The notes beneath the pieces were generated by a model, which saw only the letters and a list, made by a program, of their open reading frames with translations, had not been told where the DNA came from and did not search any database. A program made the translations under genes and the position numbers. Below, in pieces: positions 45,093 to 57,832 of a stretch of 64,000 nt of DNA. The stretch covers positions 37,643,758-37,707,757 of the forward strand of contig NC_061862.1 of the NCBI RefSeq assembly GCF_907164915.1, in the 5' to 3' direction. Numbering within the stretch: position 1 is the stretch's first letter; every line of letters begins with the position of its first letter. The stretch comes from Impatiens glandulifera. Its lineage: Eukaryota > Streptophyta > Magnoliopsida > Ericales > Balsaminaceae.

Positions 45093-46929
45093 TATTTCAC
45101 AAAAGGAAGCGGGGAATCTATATAAAAGGCTTATGACGAGCTTATTTGTTCCTAATTCAGAGGGAAAGTCTGTTTAACTTATTCAGGGGATGTTCGATCC
45201 CATGGAAGAATATGTGTCTGAGTCTAAAAAGCTTTATTTCTTTATTGATCAGGTTTTGTTTGGCTAGGTGTTTCAAGGGTGCAATTGTCTTTAAACTTGT
45301 CTATTATCATTACCCGTTTTATGAAAAGTGAATCATTTAATGAACTTATGTATAGGAACTATATAATGACAACAAAATAACATTCCACATACTAACATCA
45401 ACATCTATACTTGATGAGATTTCAAACATTAGTAGAAGATAACGAGTTGTTTATTTAAGGTAACCCAAAAATCAATATAATTAGAACTCTTAAATATATT
45501 GAGTACAACATTAAGAAGAGATTTCACACACCATCATTAATAACAATGCTGGTTAAATTCAATAAGGAAATAATGAATGATTATTGGTGCTAGGAATAAA
45601 GAAAAAAATAAGTATATCAATCCTAGAACACATTTTGTAACTTTGAAGTATAGAGCTTGCGAGTAACTTTTAATTATTGCTGATAGAATTTTAATTAGAG
45701 TGCTTCTTAAATAGTGGTTTGGATATTGAACTAACTAGCTCCGGTCATTTTATATGTACTAAATCATTATTTAAATTTCTCTATAGGTTTTGGGTTTCCA
45801 ATATTTATTCATTTTTATGTGGATCATGTCAATCCTATTATTTTATGTTAGAATGTCATATTATATGTACTAAATTAGGTATTCAAATTTTCTATAAGTT
45901 ATGGATTTCCAATATTTATTCACCTTTATGTTCAATCCTATTATTTTATATTATAAGCCTTTGGGCTTTTTATAATCATCTTTTTCTATTGCTTAGTTGA
46001 CAGAGTTTGTCAAATCTCCTCTCAAGAGAGAGCTGGTGGAATGATTAATCTGATAGATATCTATTGTCTCTTCAATCGATCTTGTGATACTAGTATGCGC
46101 TATGATGTTTTGTCTAAGTGATTTATTCACTATTTTTTATTGAATTTCCATTATTTGTGATCCAAACAATACAAGAAAGTGAATAAATTATAGTGATTGT
46201 ATTTAGTCTAATTATATTGTAAGACAGACACATTTGTGAAATGTTAATAGAATAATGTGACTTCCTTAGAAATGTTTAGTTGCATATGTATATATGTTTA
46301 GTTAATTTGTTGAATTATCACTTAGTAGAGATCTCCAAAGAACCTGAATTAATGGTTTAATTCCTTCTACTTTCAATAATTTGACAAATCTAAAATCGGT
46401 AAGGAATTAATTTCATTTGTAAAGAAATTTTATTAATTAAGATTTTATTCACTTTAAAATAATGCTATTTTTCAGGGAATATGAATTTCACCCAACCTAG
46501 CATATCATTCCAAGTGCTATAAATTATAAAGAATCTGGAAATATTATGAGTTAATTATTATAAGATTATATTCTTTATATGTTTTATTCAGTCATTTAAC
46601 TTATTAATTAAATATGTTTTAGTAGGATGCTAAGAAATTGTAGAATTATTATTGGTCCAGTTTGTGTATAATATAGGATGCTGAGCAATTGCAGAATTAT
46701 TGGTGTAGTTTGTGTTGATATTGAGAAATTGTAGAAATTCACTTAAAGATTTCACACAAAGACCTATAAGAATATAAGATTTGTGTTTTTTTAAGAAAAT
46801 TCAGCTTTAACTAGTTCACTAGTCATATATTTTGTATAAATAATATTTCTATATTATAGAAATAAATCTAATGTATGGTAATATGAAAGATATATTCTTT
46901 TTGTATTAAAAAAAATTATTTGGAGCTTA
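45093..46929. other. Intergenic sequence with small tandem duplications
   Basis: No gene seen. Two local duplications: a 111-bp unit at 45751-45861 and 45862-45960 (shared TTTCCAATATTTATTCA), and a roughly 52-bp unit near 46624 and 46676 (AGGATGCTRAGMAATTG). Confidence 0.5.
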
Positions 46930-47153
46930 TCTGAATTTTGGCGACCATGATTAAATCATTTAGCCACCCTTTAGTGACGGTATTTTGTTCTCATTAGCCA
47001 ATACTTTAGCGACGGTATTTATTACTGTACCCATATTTTAGTTACGGTACATTATCGACGTGTCTTTCTACCGTGAGAAATGATTTGCAGCGACGGTAAA
47101 TTAACCTTTAGCGACAGTTTTAGCATCGTTGTTGCTATCTTTTTTTACTAGTG
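46930..47153. mobile_element. CACTA-type terminal fragment
   Basis: Right-hand end TTTTTTTACTAGTG at 47140-47153, the inverse of the CACTAGTAAAAAAAG start seen at 59281. Before it, GCGACGGT and TAGCGACGG motifs recur in both orientations, as in CACTA subterminal regions. The opposite terminus was not found. Confidence 0.65.
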
Positions 47154-49029
47154 TTATATAGATTTAAATTTAATTTTATATTCTTAATTAATTTGCATTT
47201 TGTTTTGTTTTTCCTGGAAAAAAGTTTATTGAACGTTAAGTAAAACGCGGCCTAAGCGCAGCATGCCACCTAGACCCCAAACCAAACTAGGTATTCCATA
47301 AATGATTTAAAAGGACAAAATTCTTAGCTTGTTTGTGCGTCTTTTGTGGAAGATTTTTTGTAGCCTCGTGGAGCTCGAGGCAACAAGGAAAATAAGGCAA
47401 CGATAAAAAGCAAGGAAGGGGTTGTTTTTGGGAGAATAGTAGAGAAAGAGAGGCAACGAAGGAACTTCTTTTGGTTGACTAGAGAAGAAGAGCATATGGA
47501 AAAAAAAGTTTTCTTCTCCTCTCATGCTCCTATCCAATTTCAGGTTACGCCACAATAGGACTCTCCAATTTTGTTGCTATGTTCCAATGATTCTAACACG
47601 ATAGAAATTGAGAGCTTTCATATCAAGAATGTCAGCTAAGTCTAATTTTTAATTGTTTTTATAAGTTTTTTAATTCCTAGTCATGTTTATCCCATGAAAA
47701 GTCAATACTATGATAAGTTAGAAAATCATGCATAGGATTTTGAAGGAACTTCGAGTTTGAGTAGATTTCTTACTTTAGTAATTATGAAATTTTATTCATG
47801 ATTTCTACTGTGAAGATTCATTGTTCTAGAAATATTTGGTATGATTGTTTCAGTTTGAAACTCTATTTGTTTATGCTTGTATGATGATAAAAAGAACAAA
47901 ATACTTCAAGATCATTAAAAAGAAAAATAGCAGAAGAACTTTATTTATTCAGCTTTGCTTTGTCCACATATAACTGTTCTAAACTATTGGTCGAGAGACC
48001 CTTGTCTTTTTATTAATACGAATGTGTAATCCTGTCTCATAAGAATTCGTAGTAGGTGAACATTAATTTAATCGATATTTCATTTGGAATTCTGACGATT
48101 CGGGTGAATTTGGTATTCAGGTCTTTCTAGTTTCATCAGAAAGTCTGTAAGGCAAACCAAAATAAAAATAGATCATTGTTGTCTGTTCAAAGTATACTAA
48201 AATATTTAAGTATATAAAGTAATAATAATAAAAATAATTAATTATATAAAGCTTCTATCACATGGATGAATAAAAGCACATCACATTTGAGACTTTGGGT
48301 AATGGGGTGAACTTGACGTGTAATACTATGATTTGAGTGTATGAGATATATTTGGAATTGTAGATATTTTTTGGATTATTTTCGTCTATATGACATTTAT
48401 TATAAAAAAAAATCTTGTAGACACACATTTTAAACCATATATTTTTAATTTTTAATATGTTAATTTTTTTTTAAATATAAATTATATCTATTTTTTAATT
48501 AATTATTTTGTTGTGCAGAAAAGAAAATGTGAAACAGGGCCCTGATGCTTCTCCCACGGATGATAGTAACAAATGAAAAATGAGTTTTTAAAAAAAAAAA
48601 AAAACAACTCAAATAGACATTTGTGAACTTTTTAGTGAATAAAAAATAGAAATGACCACAAAATGATTGAGATCATTTTCCCAAACTCTTGCACGAAACT
48701 AGAGACCGGTTAAGAACTATTTGTCCGACGAAACATTAGTATATATTTTCGAAATCTACAAAATTAGGGCTACGTGTTGTTTAGCTCGAGGTCGGGATTT
48801 CTTCAATTCCTCTTATAGACCATTTCACGCAAGAAGGGAAGGCATGAAAAAGGGAAGAGGAAGAAAAAAGAGAACCACAATTGCTTCACTTTTGGATTTT
48901 GAGATTTCTTAGCTTTTGAAGCTAGAGGTTGCTTTCCATTGTGAGATCGGCCCAAAATTGTTCCTAGACCCTTTCGTAATATGTGTACCACTTATGAGCA
49001 TTCCTATTCGCCTATAGTACTAGAAATTT
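47154..49029. other. Intergenic sequence, no gene seen
   Basis: AT-rich with short chance frames only. Confidence 0.4.
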
Positions 49030-49530
49030 TCTTAATATTTTAAGTTTAAGACCAATAACCATAACAATAACAATAACAATAACAATAACGTAGACGCATG
49101 ATTGATACATAAACTAAACACATGCTTATTAGATTCAGTTTTAAATGCATATTTTTAAGGTGTAAAACAATATATTTTTAAATGACCAAAAGTGTAGAGT
49201 CGAGACCGTCATGTGACGGGTACGTGAGATATAACGTCGATACTTTTTCTCACATGTAACCAGCATTGAACCAAATACATAATCTCTAAAACACGTTTGA
49301 ACACGCAAAATATTTTCCCCCTAATTTCTCAATGAGTAACTAGGTGACGACTCTAAAAAATGTCAAAACTAGTCTAAATTGACAATTTTAAACATGCGTG
49401 CTCTAGTTGCGTCTACCATTTTGTTCCTCGTCTCACTCAAGATTCGAGAGGAATATAAGTTATGTGAATGACTATCAAGTTCAAAAATACATTTTCTAAA
49501 AGGGTCGATTTTTAGGGTTACAACTTTTCT
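49030..49530. repeat. Dispersed repeat, copy with empty MITE site
   Basis: It aligns by eye with 52570-53335, apart from the MITE in that copy. Shared blocks include CAAAACTAGTCTAAAT and GTTCCTCGTCTCACTC. It is probably LTR-derived: the block TAGGTGACGACTCT resembles parts of Tat/Ogre LTRs. Confidence 0.7.
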
Positions 49531-51549
49531 AGCTTCTCTACTAGTGATTAATCGATACTTAACTTGAATAATCTTTTGGTTATCTTTAAGAATATTATTT
49601 TTATAACTATAACAAAAAAACAAATCTAAAAAGTAAAAAATCCAAAATAATAAATAAAGGGAAAAATGGTACATCACCCAAATTCGTTTTTCTACATGCA
49701 TTGGTTCTAATTTTGGACACATCACTCTATTGTTTGAGGTAGTACATGATGTGCGTGGTGCGACATCATATGTACACCTATAGTATTATGTACAAAGATT
49801 AGTTAATGACGAATGGAAACCTATTCCAAATTTGATGGATGTTTCGTAAGTTTAACATAGGTCCTTGGATCGATCCCCACTTCCATATTTTTGTGAGTTT
49901 GTATTTTAGAGGTAGCAAAAGGCGGGGTATAAATTCTTGATTGAGGGCATGCTCTTATTTTACATTGATAACTTTGCTTGACATGTTTTCCAGTTGGACG
50001 ATCCATTTACGAACTAACTTTCTCTTAACATTTTACTTAGACACAAAAATCAGATCATTACTCCCAAGACTCATCGTTCGTCGTGCCCAAGCAATAGAAC
50101 CACGCTTGTAACCTTTATTATGTACCTACTATACTTATGTAAATATGTGTATGCTTTATAGTTGAGATAAACGTTCATTAATACATTCTAAATTAAAAAA
50201 ATAACATGTCTTGTGTTTGTCTATAATTTTTTTTGTAGGTAGATCTACGTGGAACAAGTATTTAAAAGGAAAAAACACCAAAGGGACGCCTACTAAACTA
50301 AGAAAGGCGACACCGATTTGGGCGGCTACACAAATTAATAAAAAAAATAAAAATGTAGAACTAAATATGTTAAGTTTTAAATTGATTGAGAAATATATTT
50401 AAGACTTTTTTATTATTATAAAATAACAAAATAAAATACTTAAAATAATATTTTTTTTATTATTATATGTAGATTTTTTTATTTAATTATTTATATATAT
50501 ATATTAATTTTAAATAATTTATTATTATAAGAAAACAATTTATGACATTGTATGAACACTTTTATATAGCACATATTTTATATTTAATTATTTTTTAATA
50601 TTTGTCTACTTATCTATTATAATAATTTATTTTTATAAAAAAAAATTAAGACATTGTATACAACAATTTTATTACCTTGTATTTGTTTTAATTATTTATA
50701 TGTATGTATATATTAATTTTAAATATTTGTTATTTAAATATCTATTATATTAATTTATTTATTTTTAAATAACTTATTATATTCAATTTATTTTTAAATA
50801 ATTTATTATATTCAATTTATTTATTTTTCTAATTTTGATAAAGGTTAATTCTAACTAAATTTGGTTATTAAATAATCAAAATTATTATAAATATAAAAAA
50901 ACTAAATAAATTGTTTAAATGATTTTTTAAATAAATATATAATAATAAAAATATTATACTCAAGTAAGACTTTAATTTGATTGGGAATTTAATTCAAAAT
51001 TAAATGACTTGATAAATTATTTTTTAAAATTATTTTTGTTCTTATATAATGGATGTTGTCAATTTATATGATTGGTACTCATGTACTATATATTTGTTTT
51101 TAGATATTTTTCAAACTTTATATAATTTATAAATTTAAAAATATAAATAAACATTAAATTTGGATTGAATTTAATTTTATAAATTAAAAACAATTTAAAA
51201 TTTTTAATAATAATATTTATTTTTAAAATATTTATATATAAATAATATTTGTTTATATTTTAATTGTACAAATGTACGAATTTGCACCAGATCAGTGCTG
51301 CTAGTTAAATTAATACAACAAAACTAGTTAAAGCAAAATTTGATTGTTACATTCAAATTAAGAAATTTTAATAAGTGTTATATATTATACTAAATTGAAA
51401 ATTTAAATAATTAGAATATGTCAATATATAGTAATTTGTTTGATGATATAATTTATTATTTAATATAACAATTACGTATTTATTTTATAAATATTATTTA
51501 GATAAAAAATTTGACTTAACTAAATAACTTATTAATGTTTTTAAGTTGG

Positions 51550-51551
<2 letters not shown>
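49531..51551. other. AT-rich intergenic sequence, no gene seen
   Basis: Very AT-rich from 50400 on. No feature I can support. Confidence 0.4.

Positions 51552-51623
<72 letters not shown>
51552..51623. repeat. (TA)n microsatellite
   Basis: About 36 uninterrupted TA units. Confidence 0.97.
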
Positions 51624-51626
<3 letters not shown>

Positions 51627-51817
51627 ACTCAAGCAAACAAGGCTTAGGCACTGATGCCCAAACCAAACCCCAAAAGAATTCAAACAAACAGGGACTAGGT
51701 GCCAGCTAAGCACTCAGACCCTCTTTCCCTTTCATCCCCGCTTGTCCATCTCCTCTGTGTCTGATGCTCCTTAACACCATTAGAAAAACATCTTTCGGAA
51801 AAATCCAGTTGCTGGTC

Positions 51818-51994
51818 TCAAAAGACAAACAATGATGGAGACGCGAGGATCACGAGGCCCACGAGGAAACAGTTAGATAAAAAGATCGAGGGAAGGAGAA
51901 AAAGGAAGGAATAGAGAGAGAAAAGGAAGAGCGGCCATTGTTGATGTTCTTGAAGCTTTTGCTGCTTCTTAGTTTTGGAGTTGGAGATCTCCAT
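51818..51994 (-). CDS. Candidate small membrane protein, 58 aa
   Basis: Single-exon frame from ATG 51994 to the stop at 51818. Residues 1-20 are polar and basic (S-K-T-K-K-Q-Q-K-L-Q). Residues 21-58 are very hydrophobic, with two possible membrane segments (about 21-37 and 41-57) joined by a short turn. A TATA-like sequence, TTATATAG, lies about 50 bp upstream of the ATG (52045-52052), and the region before it is CT- and C-rich like a promoter. I do not recognise the family. The layout is like that of small plant growth-related membrane proteins but without a diagnostic motif. A chance frame cannot be excluded. Confidence 0.4.
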   Translation of the reverse strand: MEISNSKTKKQQKLQEHQQWPLFLFSLYSFLFLLPSIFLSNCFLVGLVILASPSLFVF

Positions 51995-52060
51995 TGTAGG
52001 TGGTATAAATTGCAAATTGAAATTGTTTTGAAACAATTTGCAAACTATATAAGCCCCCAA

Positions 52061-52569
52061 ATCACTCTCATTCTTAATGTAGCTTTATAATTTGTTTTCT
52101 TTAAAAAAATACAAAATGAATACACCAACAAAGGATTTGAACTCGTTTGATTCTCTAAATATATTAATCCCAGAACATCTACGCTAAGAGCGTTTATGTT
52201 TTCAACCCGAAATCCCTTCCTTGTTAATCCCGCTCCTGAAACTTGCTCAACTTTCTTAGATACTCGCCGTTAAAGTTTCTCGTCAACTCCTTAACCACCT
52301 GGCATAAAGCAAGATTGATTTGCTCCATTTTGTTATTTTTTCTTCTTATTATTTTTTATATTAAACGGCCTTATTTAAATTTAAAAAAAAAAAAAAAACA
52401 AAATTCATAAAACATTATTTTAAAAAACACAAAAAATATATTATATATAAATTACAAAATGATTTCTAATAAAAACTAAAATATATACCTAAGCCGGTTT
52501 GTTTGAATTCTATTTAAACTAACTTTTTTATTTTGTTCTATACGCACCTTTCTCAATAACAAGTACTAT
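52061..52569. other. Intergenic sequence, no gene seen
   Basis: It contains the presumed upstream region of the small candidate gene and otherwise nothing I can support. Confidence 0.35.
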
Positions 52570-53335
52570 CATTTATTTTATTCATTATATTTAAGATTTA
52601 AAACCATGATATAGACACATGCCCTAGAAATACAAAACCATACACGTATTTAAGCTTAGATTATTTTTAAACGCATGTCTATGATTGAATAAATAAATAA
52701 GGTGATGAATAATATTATTTTAAATGGTCAAAAGTGTAAAGTAAAAATTATCAAGTGAGAGGCATGTGAGACATGGCGCGGTAGCCATTTATCACGTGTA
52801 ACCAGGGACGGACTCAGGATTCGGTGGTGGGGTGGGCTTAAACAAATTTTAGGTTGAGCTAAAGTAAGAAACGAGAAAATTTTGGATAAAATGGGTAAAT
52901 AAAGGTAAGTTTTACCATTTTTTAATAATTAAATAAATAAAATAGTGAATTCTATTGAATTTTTTTTAATTAGGGGGTAATATTATATTTTTAAACGTAA
53001 AAATAAAATAAAATCGGGGTGGGCTTCTTCCCACTCGAGCCCCTACCTAGATTCATCCCTGCGTGTAACCAAGCACCGAACCAAGAACATAATTTCTAAA
53101 ATTGTTTGAACACGTAAAATATTATTCTTTCCTAATTTTTTGAGTAGTAAATTAGGTGATGAATCTACAAAAATCAAAACTAGTCTAAATCGATGTTTTT
53201 AAATTCACTCTAGCCAAACCTACCATTTTGGTTCCTCGTCTCACTCGAGAGGAAGGTGAATTATGGGACGCGACTATCGAGTAACGAAAATCTTCTCAAG
53301 AAGAGTCTATTTTTGGCGTTACACCATGATTCATA
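52570..53335. repeat. Dispersed repeat, copy interrupted by a MITE
   Basis: Homologous to 49030-49530 on both sides of the MITE at 52803-53061. Confidence 0.7.
52803..53061. mobile_element. hAT-like MITE with perfect 8-bp duplication
   Basis: 259 bp, flanked by CGTGTAAC at 52795-52802 and 53062-53069. Imperfect terminal inverted repeats: CAGGGACGGACTCAGG at the left, CAGGGATGAATCTAGG (reverse complement) at the right. No coding capacity. The related repeat at 49030-49530 shows the unoccupied site (CATGTAAC followed by CAGCATTGAACC). Confidence 0.9.
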
Positions 53336-53386
53336 TATTTGTCTTTTTTTAAGATAAATATTATACAAATGGACCAAGTGGGAGAA

Positions 53387-54178
53387 TGTAAGATTTAATT
53401 TCATGTAACAAATACAATGTAATACACATTAAGGTGTAAATGGTTCTATTCGATAATGTGTACAAATTAATTTGTATATTGCAACCTTTGGAATTACACA
53501 ATGAATGTAGGAGGTTATTCTCCATATGATATTTAATGTATTTAATTCATTGTAATAAATTTATAAATTTAATTGTATGGTTACAATAATCTCCATAATT
53601 TCATTTTAAGGTAAATTTATAAATTTAATTGTATGGTTACAATAATCTCCATAATGTCATTTGAAGGGAGAGAGAGTAGTTTATATTAAACAAATAAGTC
53701 TTTAGAGCTAAGGTGTTCATCGCCAATTTTCTTGTGGCAAGCAATGATTGGAGGTAAGTGCTCGATTCAATCACACTCTAAGGTTCATCGCCAATTTTCT
53801 AGTGACAAGCAATGATTGGAGGTAAGTGCTCGATTCAATCACACTCTAAGGTTCATCGCCAATTTTCTAGTGACAAGCAATGATTGGAGGTAAGTGCTCG
53901 ATTCGATCACGCTTCCGCTTTTTGGTTTAATATTCATAAAGATTTTAGAATCATTAAAATGATTTTACTCTAAGGTTTATCGCCAATTTTCTAGTGACAA
54001 GCAATGATTGGAGGTAAGTGCTCGATTCAATCACACTCTAAGGTTCATCACCAATTTTCTAGTGACAAGCAATGATTGGAGGTAAGTGCTCGATTTGATC
54101 ACGCTTCCGCTTTTCGGTTTAATATTCATAAAGATTTTAGAATCATTAAAATGATTTTAATTTAAAGATTTTGCAACA
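53387..54178 (+). repeat. Copia-type 3' LTR remnant
   Basis: A purine tract CAAGTGGGAGAA (53375-53386) directly precedes TGTAAGATTTAATTTC, and a plausible end CAACA falls at 54178. No gag or pol precedes it, so only the 3' end of an element remains. The end position is uncertain. Confidence 0.6.
53710..54159 (+). repeat. 68-bp minisatellite with a higher-order duplication
   Basis: Five copies of a 68-70-bp unit start at 53710, 53780, 53848, 53972 and 54040, each with CGCCAATTTTCTAGTGACAA or a variant of it. A larger block, 53848-53967, recurs at 54040-54159 (period 192 bp). Confidence 0.9.
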
Positions 54179-55105
54179 GGTTCTCCCCAACCATTGTCCT
54201 AAACCTAAGTGACCAAAAACAATTGTTGACAATAGTTTTCTTCATTTCAAAAAAAAAGTGTTGATAGTGTTTTCCATTTTCCATGTTTATCATAAAAAAA
54301 TTGTAAACTAAATAATGCACATAATTTATACTAGTCATATAAAATGATTAAATGAAAGAAAATAAATATTAGTAGAAAATTGGTGATGTGTTGATGATTG
54401 TAGAGATGAATTTGTGGGTGGGTTACCGATTATTATAACATAAGGTATGTTATTTTGATTATTTGTTAATTTGATTTCCTTGAGTATAAGAATCACAAAT
54501 AAAATCATGAACATACTTTGATTGATGGACTTTATAGTTTGAATGTTTGGGAAATTTTCCAAGTATGCAAGTGTTTCTTTGTTATTTGCAAATTATTATT
54601 GGAGGATGTTGCTCAACAAATATCAGTTAGGGACAAAACACGCATTGTTTTATATCCTCTTAGAATCTTTAGGGTAGTAGAATAGATTATTAATGTCTCA
54701 CATTATATGTTATTTTTCTGATCAAATAAAATGCATATTACATGATGGTTTTGATTTTAACCCTTATATGACATGATAAACTCAATGTTCTTTGTATCAT
54801 ATTTATTTTTTAAGTTTTTAGAGATCAAACAACAATGTTGAAGAGTTAGATTTTCCAGTAATGTAGAAGAAGGGTATTCTTAATATCATGTTGAAGTGTT
54901 AAATTTTTCTGTTGAGTTGATGGTGATGTGTCATATATGCTCATGGAAAGCTGTCCAAATGAATCTATTGGACGGAGAAAACTAGAGTATTATATAAATA
55001 TTTAATGGTTAAAGTAAGAAATTTTTTTACAAAAAAAAAAAATATTAGAAAGGTAAATACAATTGAGTACACGGAATTGTGTCATTTATTCATTGAGTTG
55101 TCTCT
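54179..55105. other. Intergenic sequence upstream of the MFT-like gene
   Basis: No gene seen. Confidence 0.4.
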
Positions 55106-55113
55106 CATGCATG
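55106..55113 (+). promoter_or_regulatory. RY motif CATGCATG upstream of the MFT-like gene
   Basis: A perfect CATGCATG palindrome 186 bp before the ATG and about 90 bp upstream of the TATA-like box. RY motifs are bound by seed B3 factors such as ABI3 and FUS3. Two more lie at 56518-56525 (intron 2) and 57872-57879 (40 bp past the stop). Confidence 0.5.
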
Positions 55114-55203
55114 TTATGTACAATTGGCCCTCTCTCTTACATTGTTCTTTCCCATATTTTAACCCACTCATCTACTCCAACTGTCCATCTATTTATTTAT
55201 ATA

Positions 55204-55213
55204 TTTATATACC
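55204..55213 (+). promoter_or_regulatory. TATA-like box of the MFT-like gene
   Basis: TTTATATACC about 90 bp before the ATG, followed by a CT-rich leader. Confidence 0.5.
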
Positions 55214-55298
55214 AATATCCTTGACTTAGTTCTATCAGCCTCCTCTTATCTTCATCAGCTCTTCATTTCTTTCTCTGTTTTAATTCCTCTCCTCTCAG

Positions 55299-57832
55299 AT
55301 GGCTGCTAGTTCGATAAATCCTCTGATCATGTGTAAAATAATTGGAGATGTGGTGGATCCATTTGTGCCCACAGCAGACATGGATGTCTACTATGCAACC
55401 AAGCATGTTACTAATGGCTGCAGCATCAAGCCTTCCATGGCTTTCAATCCCCCGACTGTCACCATTTCTGGATTGCCTAATGAGCTTTACACCTTGGTAA
55501 TGATTTCTCTATCTACCTTTTATTTTATTAATCTTTTTTTGGGTATTTGAGTTAGTGCATGTAGAATTCTTTTTATATCAAACATGAAAATTATATTTAC
55601 TAGAAAGTCACATTTTCTTTTGTTAGAAAAATGATTAAGAATTTTATACAGATTAGGCACAAGAATCAATTAAACAATTGTCCGTTACTAAATTAAATAT
55701 TAAAAGTCTAACCATCGATCTCAGTAACAAATAAAGTTACCGGCTTTGTTTTAGAGGTTATTGCCCTCATTTGAATTTTAGGTTAAACGGGATTTTGGGG
55801 TTTTCTGTTAGTTATTGCGTCGATTTGGACTTTTACTTGCACGTTAATTGGCTTTTGACCTGAGATATTTTACATTACAAGTTTTGGTTGATATTTTTTA
55901 AGTAGGTATTGCCCAGTTTTAGACTTTTACATTTACAATGATAAATTAAATGCAAGTTACAAAATTTACTGGAGTTAAATGTATGATTTATTTTGTAAAA
56001 TAACATAAAGGGTATAATATAAAATAATTTTAAAAAAATATAAAAAATATTTTATTTAATAAATTAGGTAATGTGATGTATGAAAATAAAAAAAAATGAA
56101 TGAAATGATGTAACTGTTGAATTTGTAAAATAAATCAATCCAACTTTCTTTAAGAAAGTTAAATAACAATGCTACTTGAATATAATGTTATAGCATGCAC
56201 TGAAATGGACCACTTAGACCTGCATTGATTAATCAATTAATTGTCAATAAGTGAAAACTAATGAACAAAGCAAACTCACATGTCATTTATTTCATAAATA
56301 CAAATGTATTTTTTTATATTATATTAATTCTTCTTTTTGGCCTGCATGATCAGGTAATGACAGATCCAGATATGCCAAGCCCTAGCGAGCCCTCCATGAG
56401 AGAATGGGTGCACTGGTTGTCCTCTCTTTCCCTTTTATCTATTTTTTTCAAAAAACTAAATAAGTACTCAAACCATTTTAAACCTATTTTTTAATTAAAT
56501 TTACAAACCTAATTAATCATGCATGTATATTAAGCCTACTATTATGATGATAAGATAAAAATAATAAATTAGAAATATATATTTTAAATGTTTAAAAGTT
56601 TTGTAATATTACAAATAGAACTTTTTAAGACTAGAAGAATTGGTTATCTATAAAAACTGAAACATCGCTTAGGAGAAAGTCACCATAATCATTGGTTATC
56701 TTACACTTTAATTCTCATTGGTCATATTTTATCTTTTTTTTAGAAAAAGTTATTAATAATACAAATTAATTTTAGAAATTCTCTACATATCATATTATTA
56801 CATTATTATTATAAATATTAAATCACTTATTTGATTAACTAAAAATATTAAAATATTCATATTTTATTTTTTATTAATTTTAAATATAATTTTTTTTTTA
56901 GTAATTAAACAAATTAAAAACTCAAATAATTTACATTTTTTAGCAAACAAGATTTGTTAGACAAAATTAAAAAAAAATCTCAAATAATCAAATATCAAAC
57001 AAGCTTTAAGTCTTGAACATCTTATTTAAACATTTTATTTAACAATTATTCCATTAAGATTTGTTTTAATAAGAATATACTAACTACATATTTCTACCAT
57101 CAAAATGCATTAAACATTAAAGGAGCAACAATAGTAACATGTAATAATATATTAAGCCTTACAAACCCATATAAAAATGTGATAGAATCCTTTGGGTATA
57201 TCAAACGCCTGTTGGGGATTCATGTTCCTTTACAAGAGTGAGGGCAAACCAGTAAAAAAAATTTTTTTTGTTTCAAATGACTGTTTTGTCCCCTTGAGAA
57301 CAGGGGTCCGTATATCTGAGGATTCAATCTCATTGATTCTCCAAAGGTTAAATCAATATAGTAAGAAGAGTTCAGCAATTCCATGTATACTAATGTTTCA
57401 TTTTATCCTTTTAGGATTGTAGCCAACATTCCGGGAGGTACCAATTCTGGTCAAGGTGCGTTAATTTTGTGTTGTGTAACCTTAAAATGTAATTAGTTAA
57501 CTAATCATTGAGTATCAGGTGGGAAGATTCAAACTCATAACCTTAAATATATGAATTCTTGCACTCACCTACTGAAATATGAGTAAACTAAAAATGCAGG
57601 AAAAGAGATAGTTCCATACATGGAGCCATGCCCAGCTGTTGGAATTCACCGTTATATTCTAATACTATTTAGACAGTCCAAATATGTTGACCAAACTATT
57701 GAGAAGCCAAATATCATAACCAGGGCCAACTTCAACACTAGAGCCTTCTCTCATCACCTATGCTTGGGGTTTCCGGTTGCAATTGTTTACTTCAATGCAC
57801 AAAAGGAACCCATCAACCAACGAAATGTCTAA
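55299..57832 (+). CDS. MFT: MFT-like phosphatidylethanolamine-binding protein, four exons
   Basis: Exons at 55299-55496, 56354-56415, 57415-57455 and 57600-57832 give 177 residues. The 62- and 41-bp middle exons are the sizes conserved across the plant FT/TFL1/MFT family, and all introns are GT-AG (the intron 2 donor, GTTGTC, is weak). The protein has D-P-D-M-P, S-P-S-E-P, R-E-W-V-H-W (Trp where FT has Tyr and TFL1 has His), G-G-T-N and G-I-H-R-Y, and ends F-N-A-Q-K-E-P. These point to the MFT branch rather than FT, TFL1 or BFT. MFT proteins act as seed dormancy and germination regulators in the ABA and gibberellin pathways. Several usually conserved sites differ: C-K-I-I-G-D-V for G-R-V-I-G-D-V, C-P-A-V before G-I-H-R, and H-L-C-L-G-F-P near the C-terminal segment. 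It may be a diverged paralogue. The frame is intact. Confidence 0.93.

Noticed and set aside
55299..57832. FT, TFL1 or BFT rather than MFT
   Set aside because: R-E-W-V-H-W, G-G-T-N, Y-M-E-P and the Q-K-E-P end fit the MFT branch. FT and TFL1 have Tyr or His in the place of Trp, and BFT has a different C-terminal pattern.
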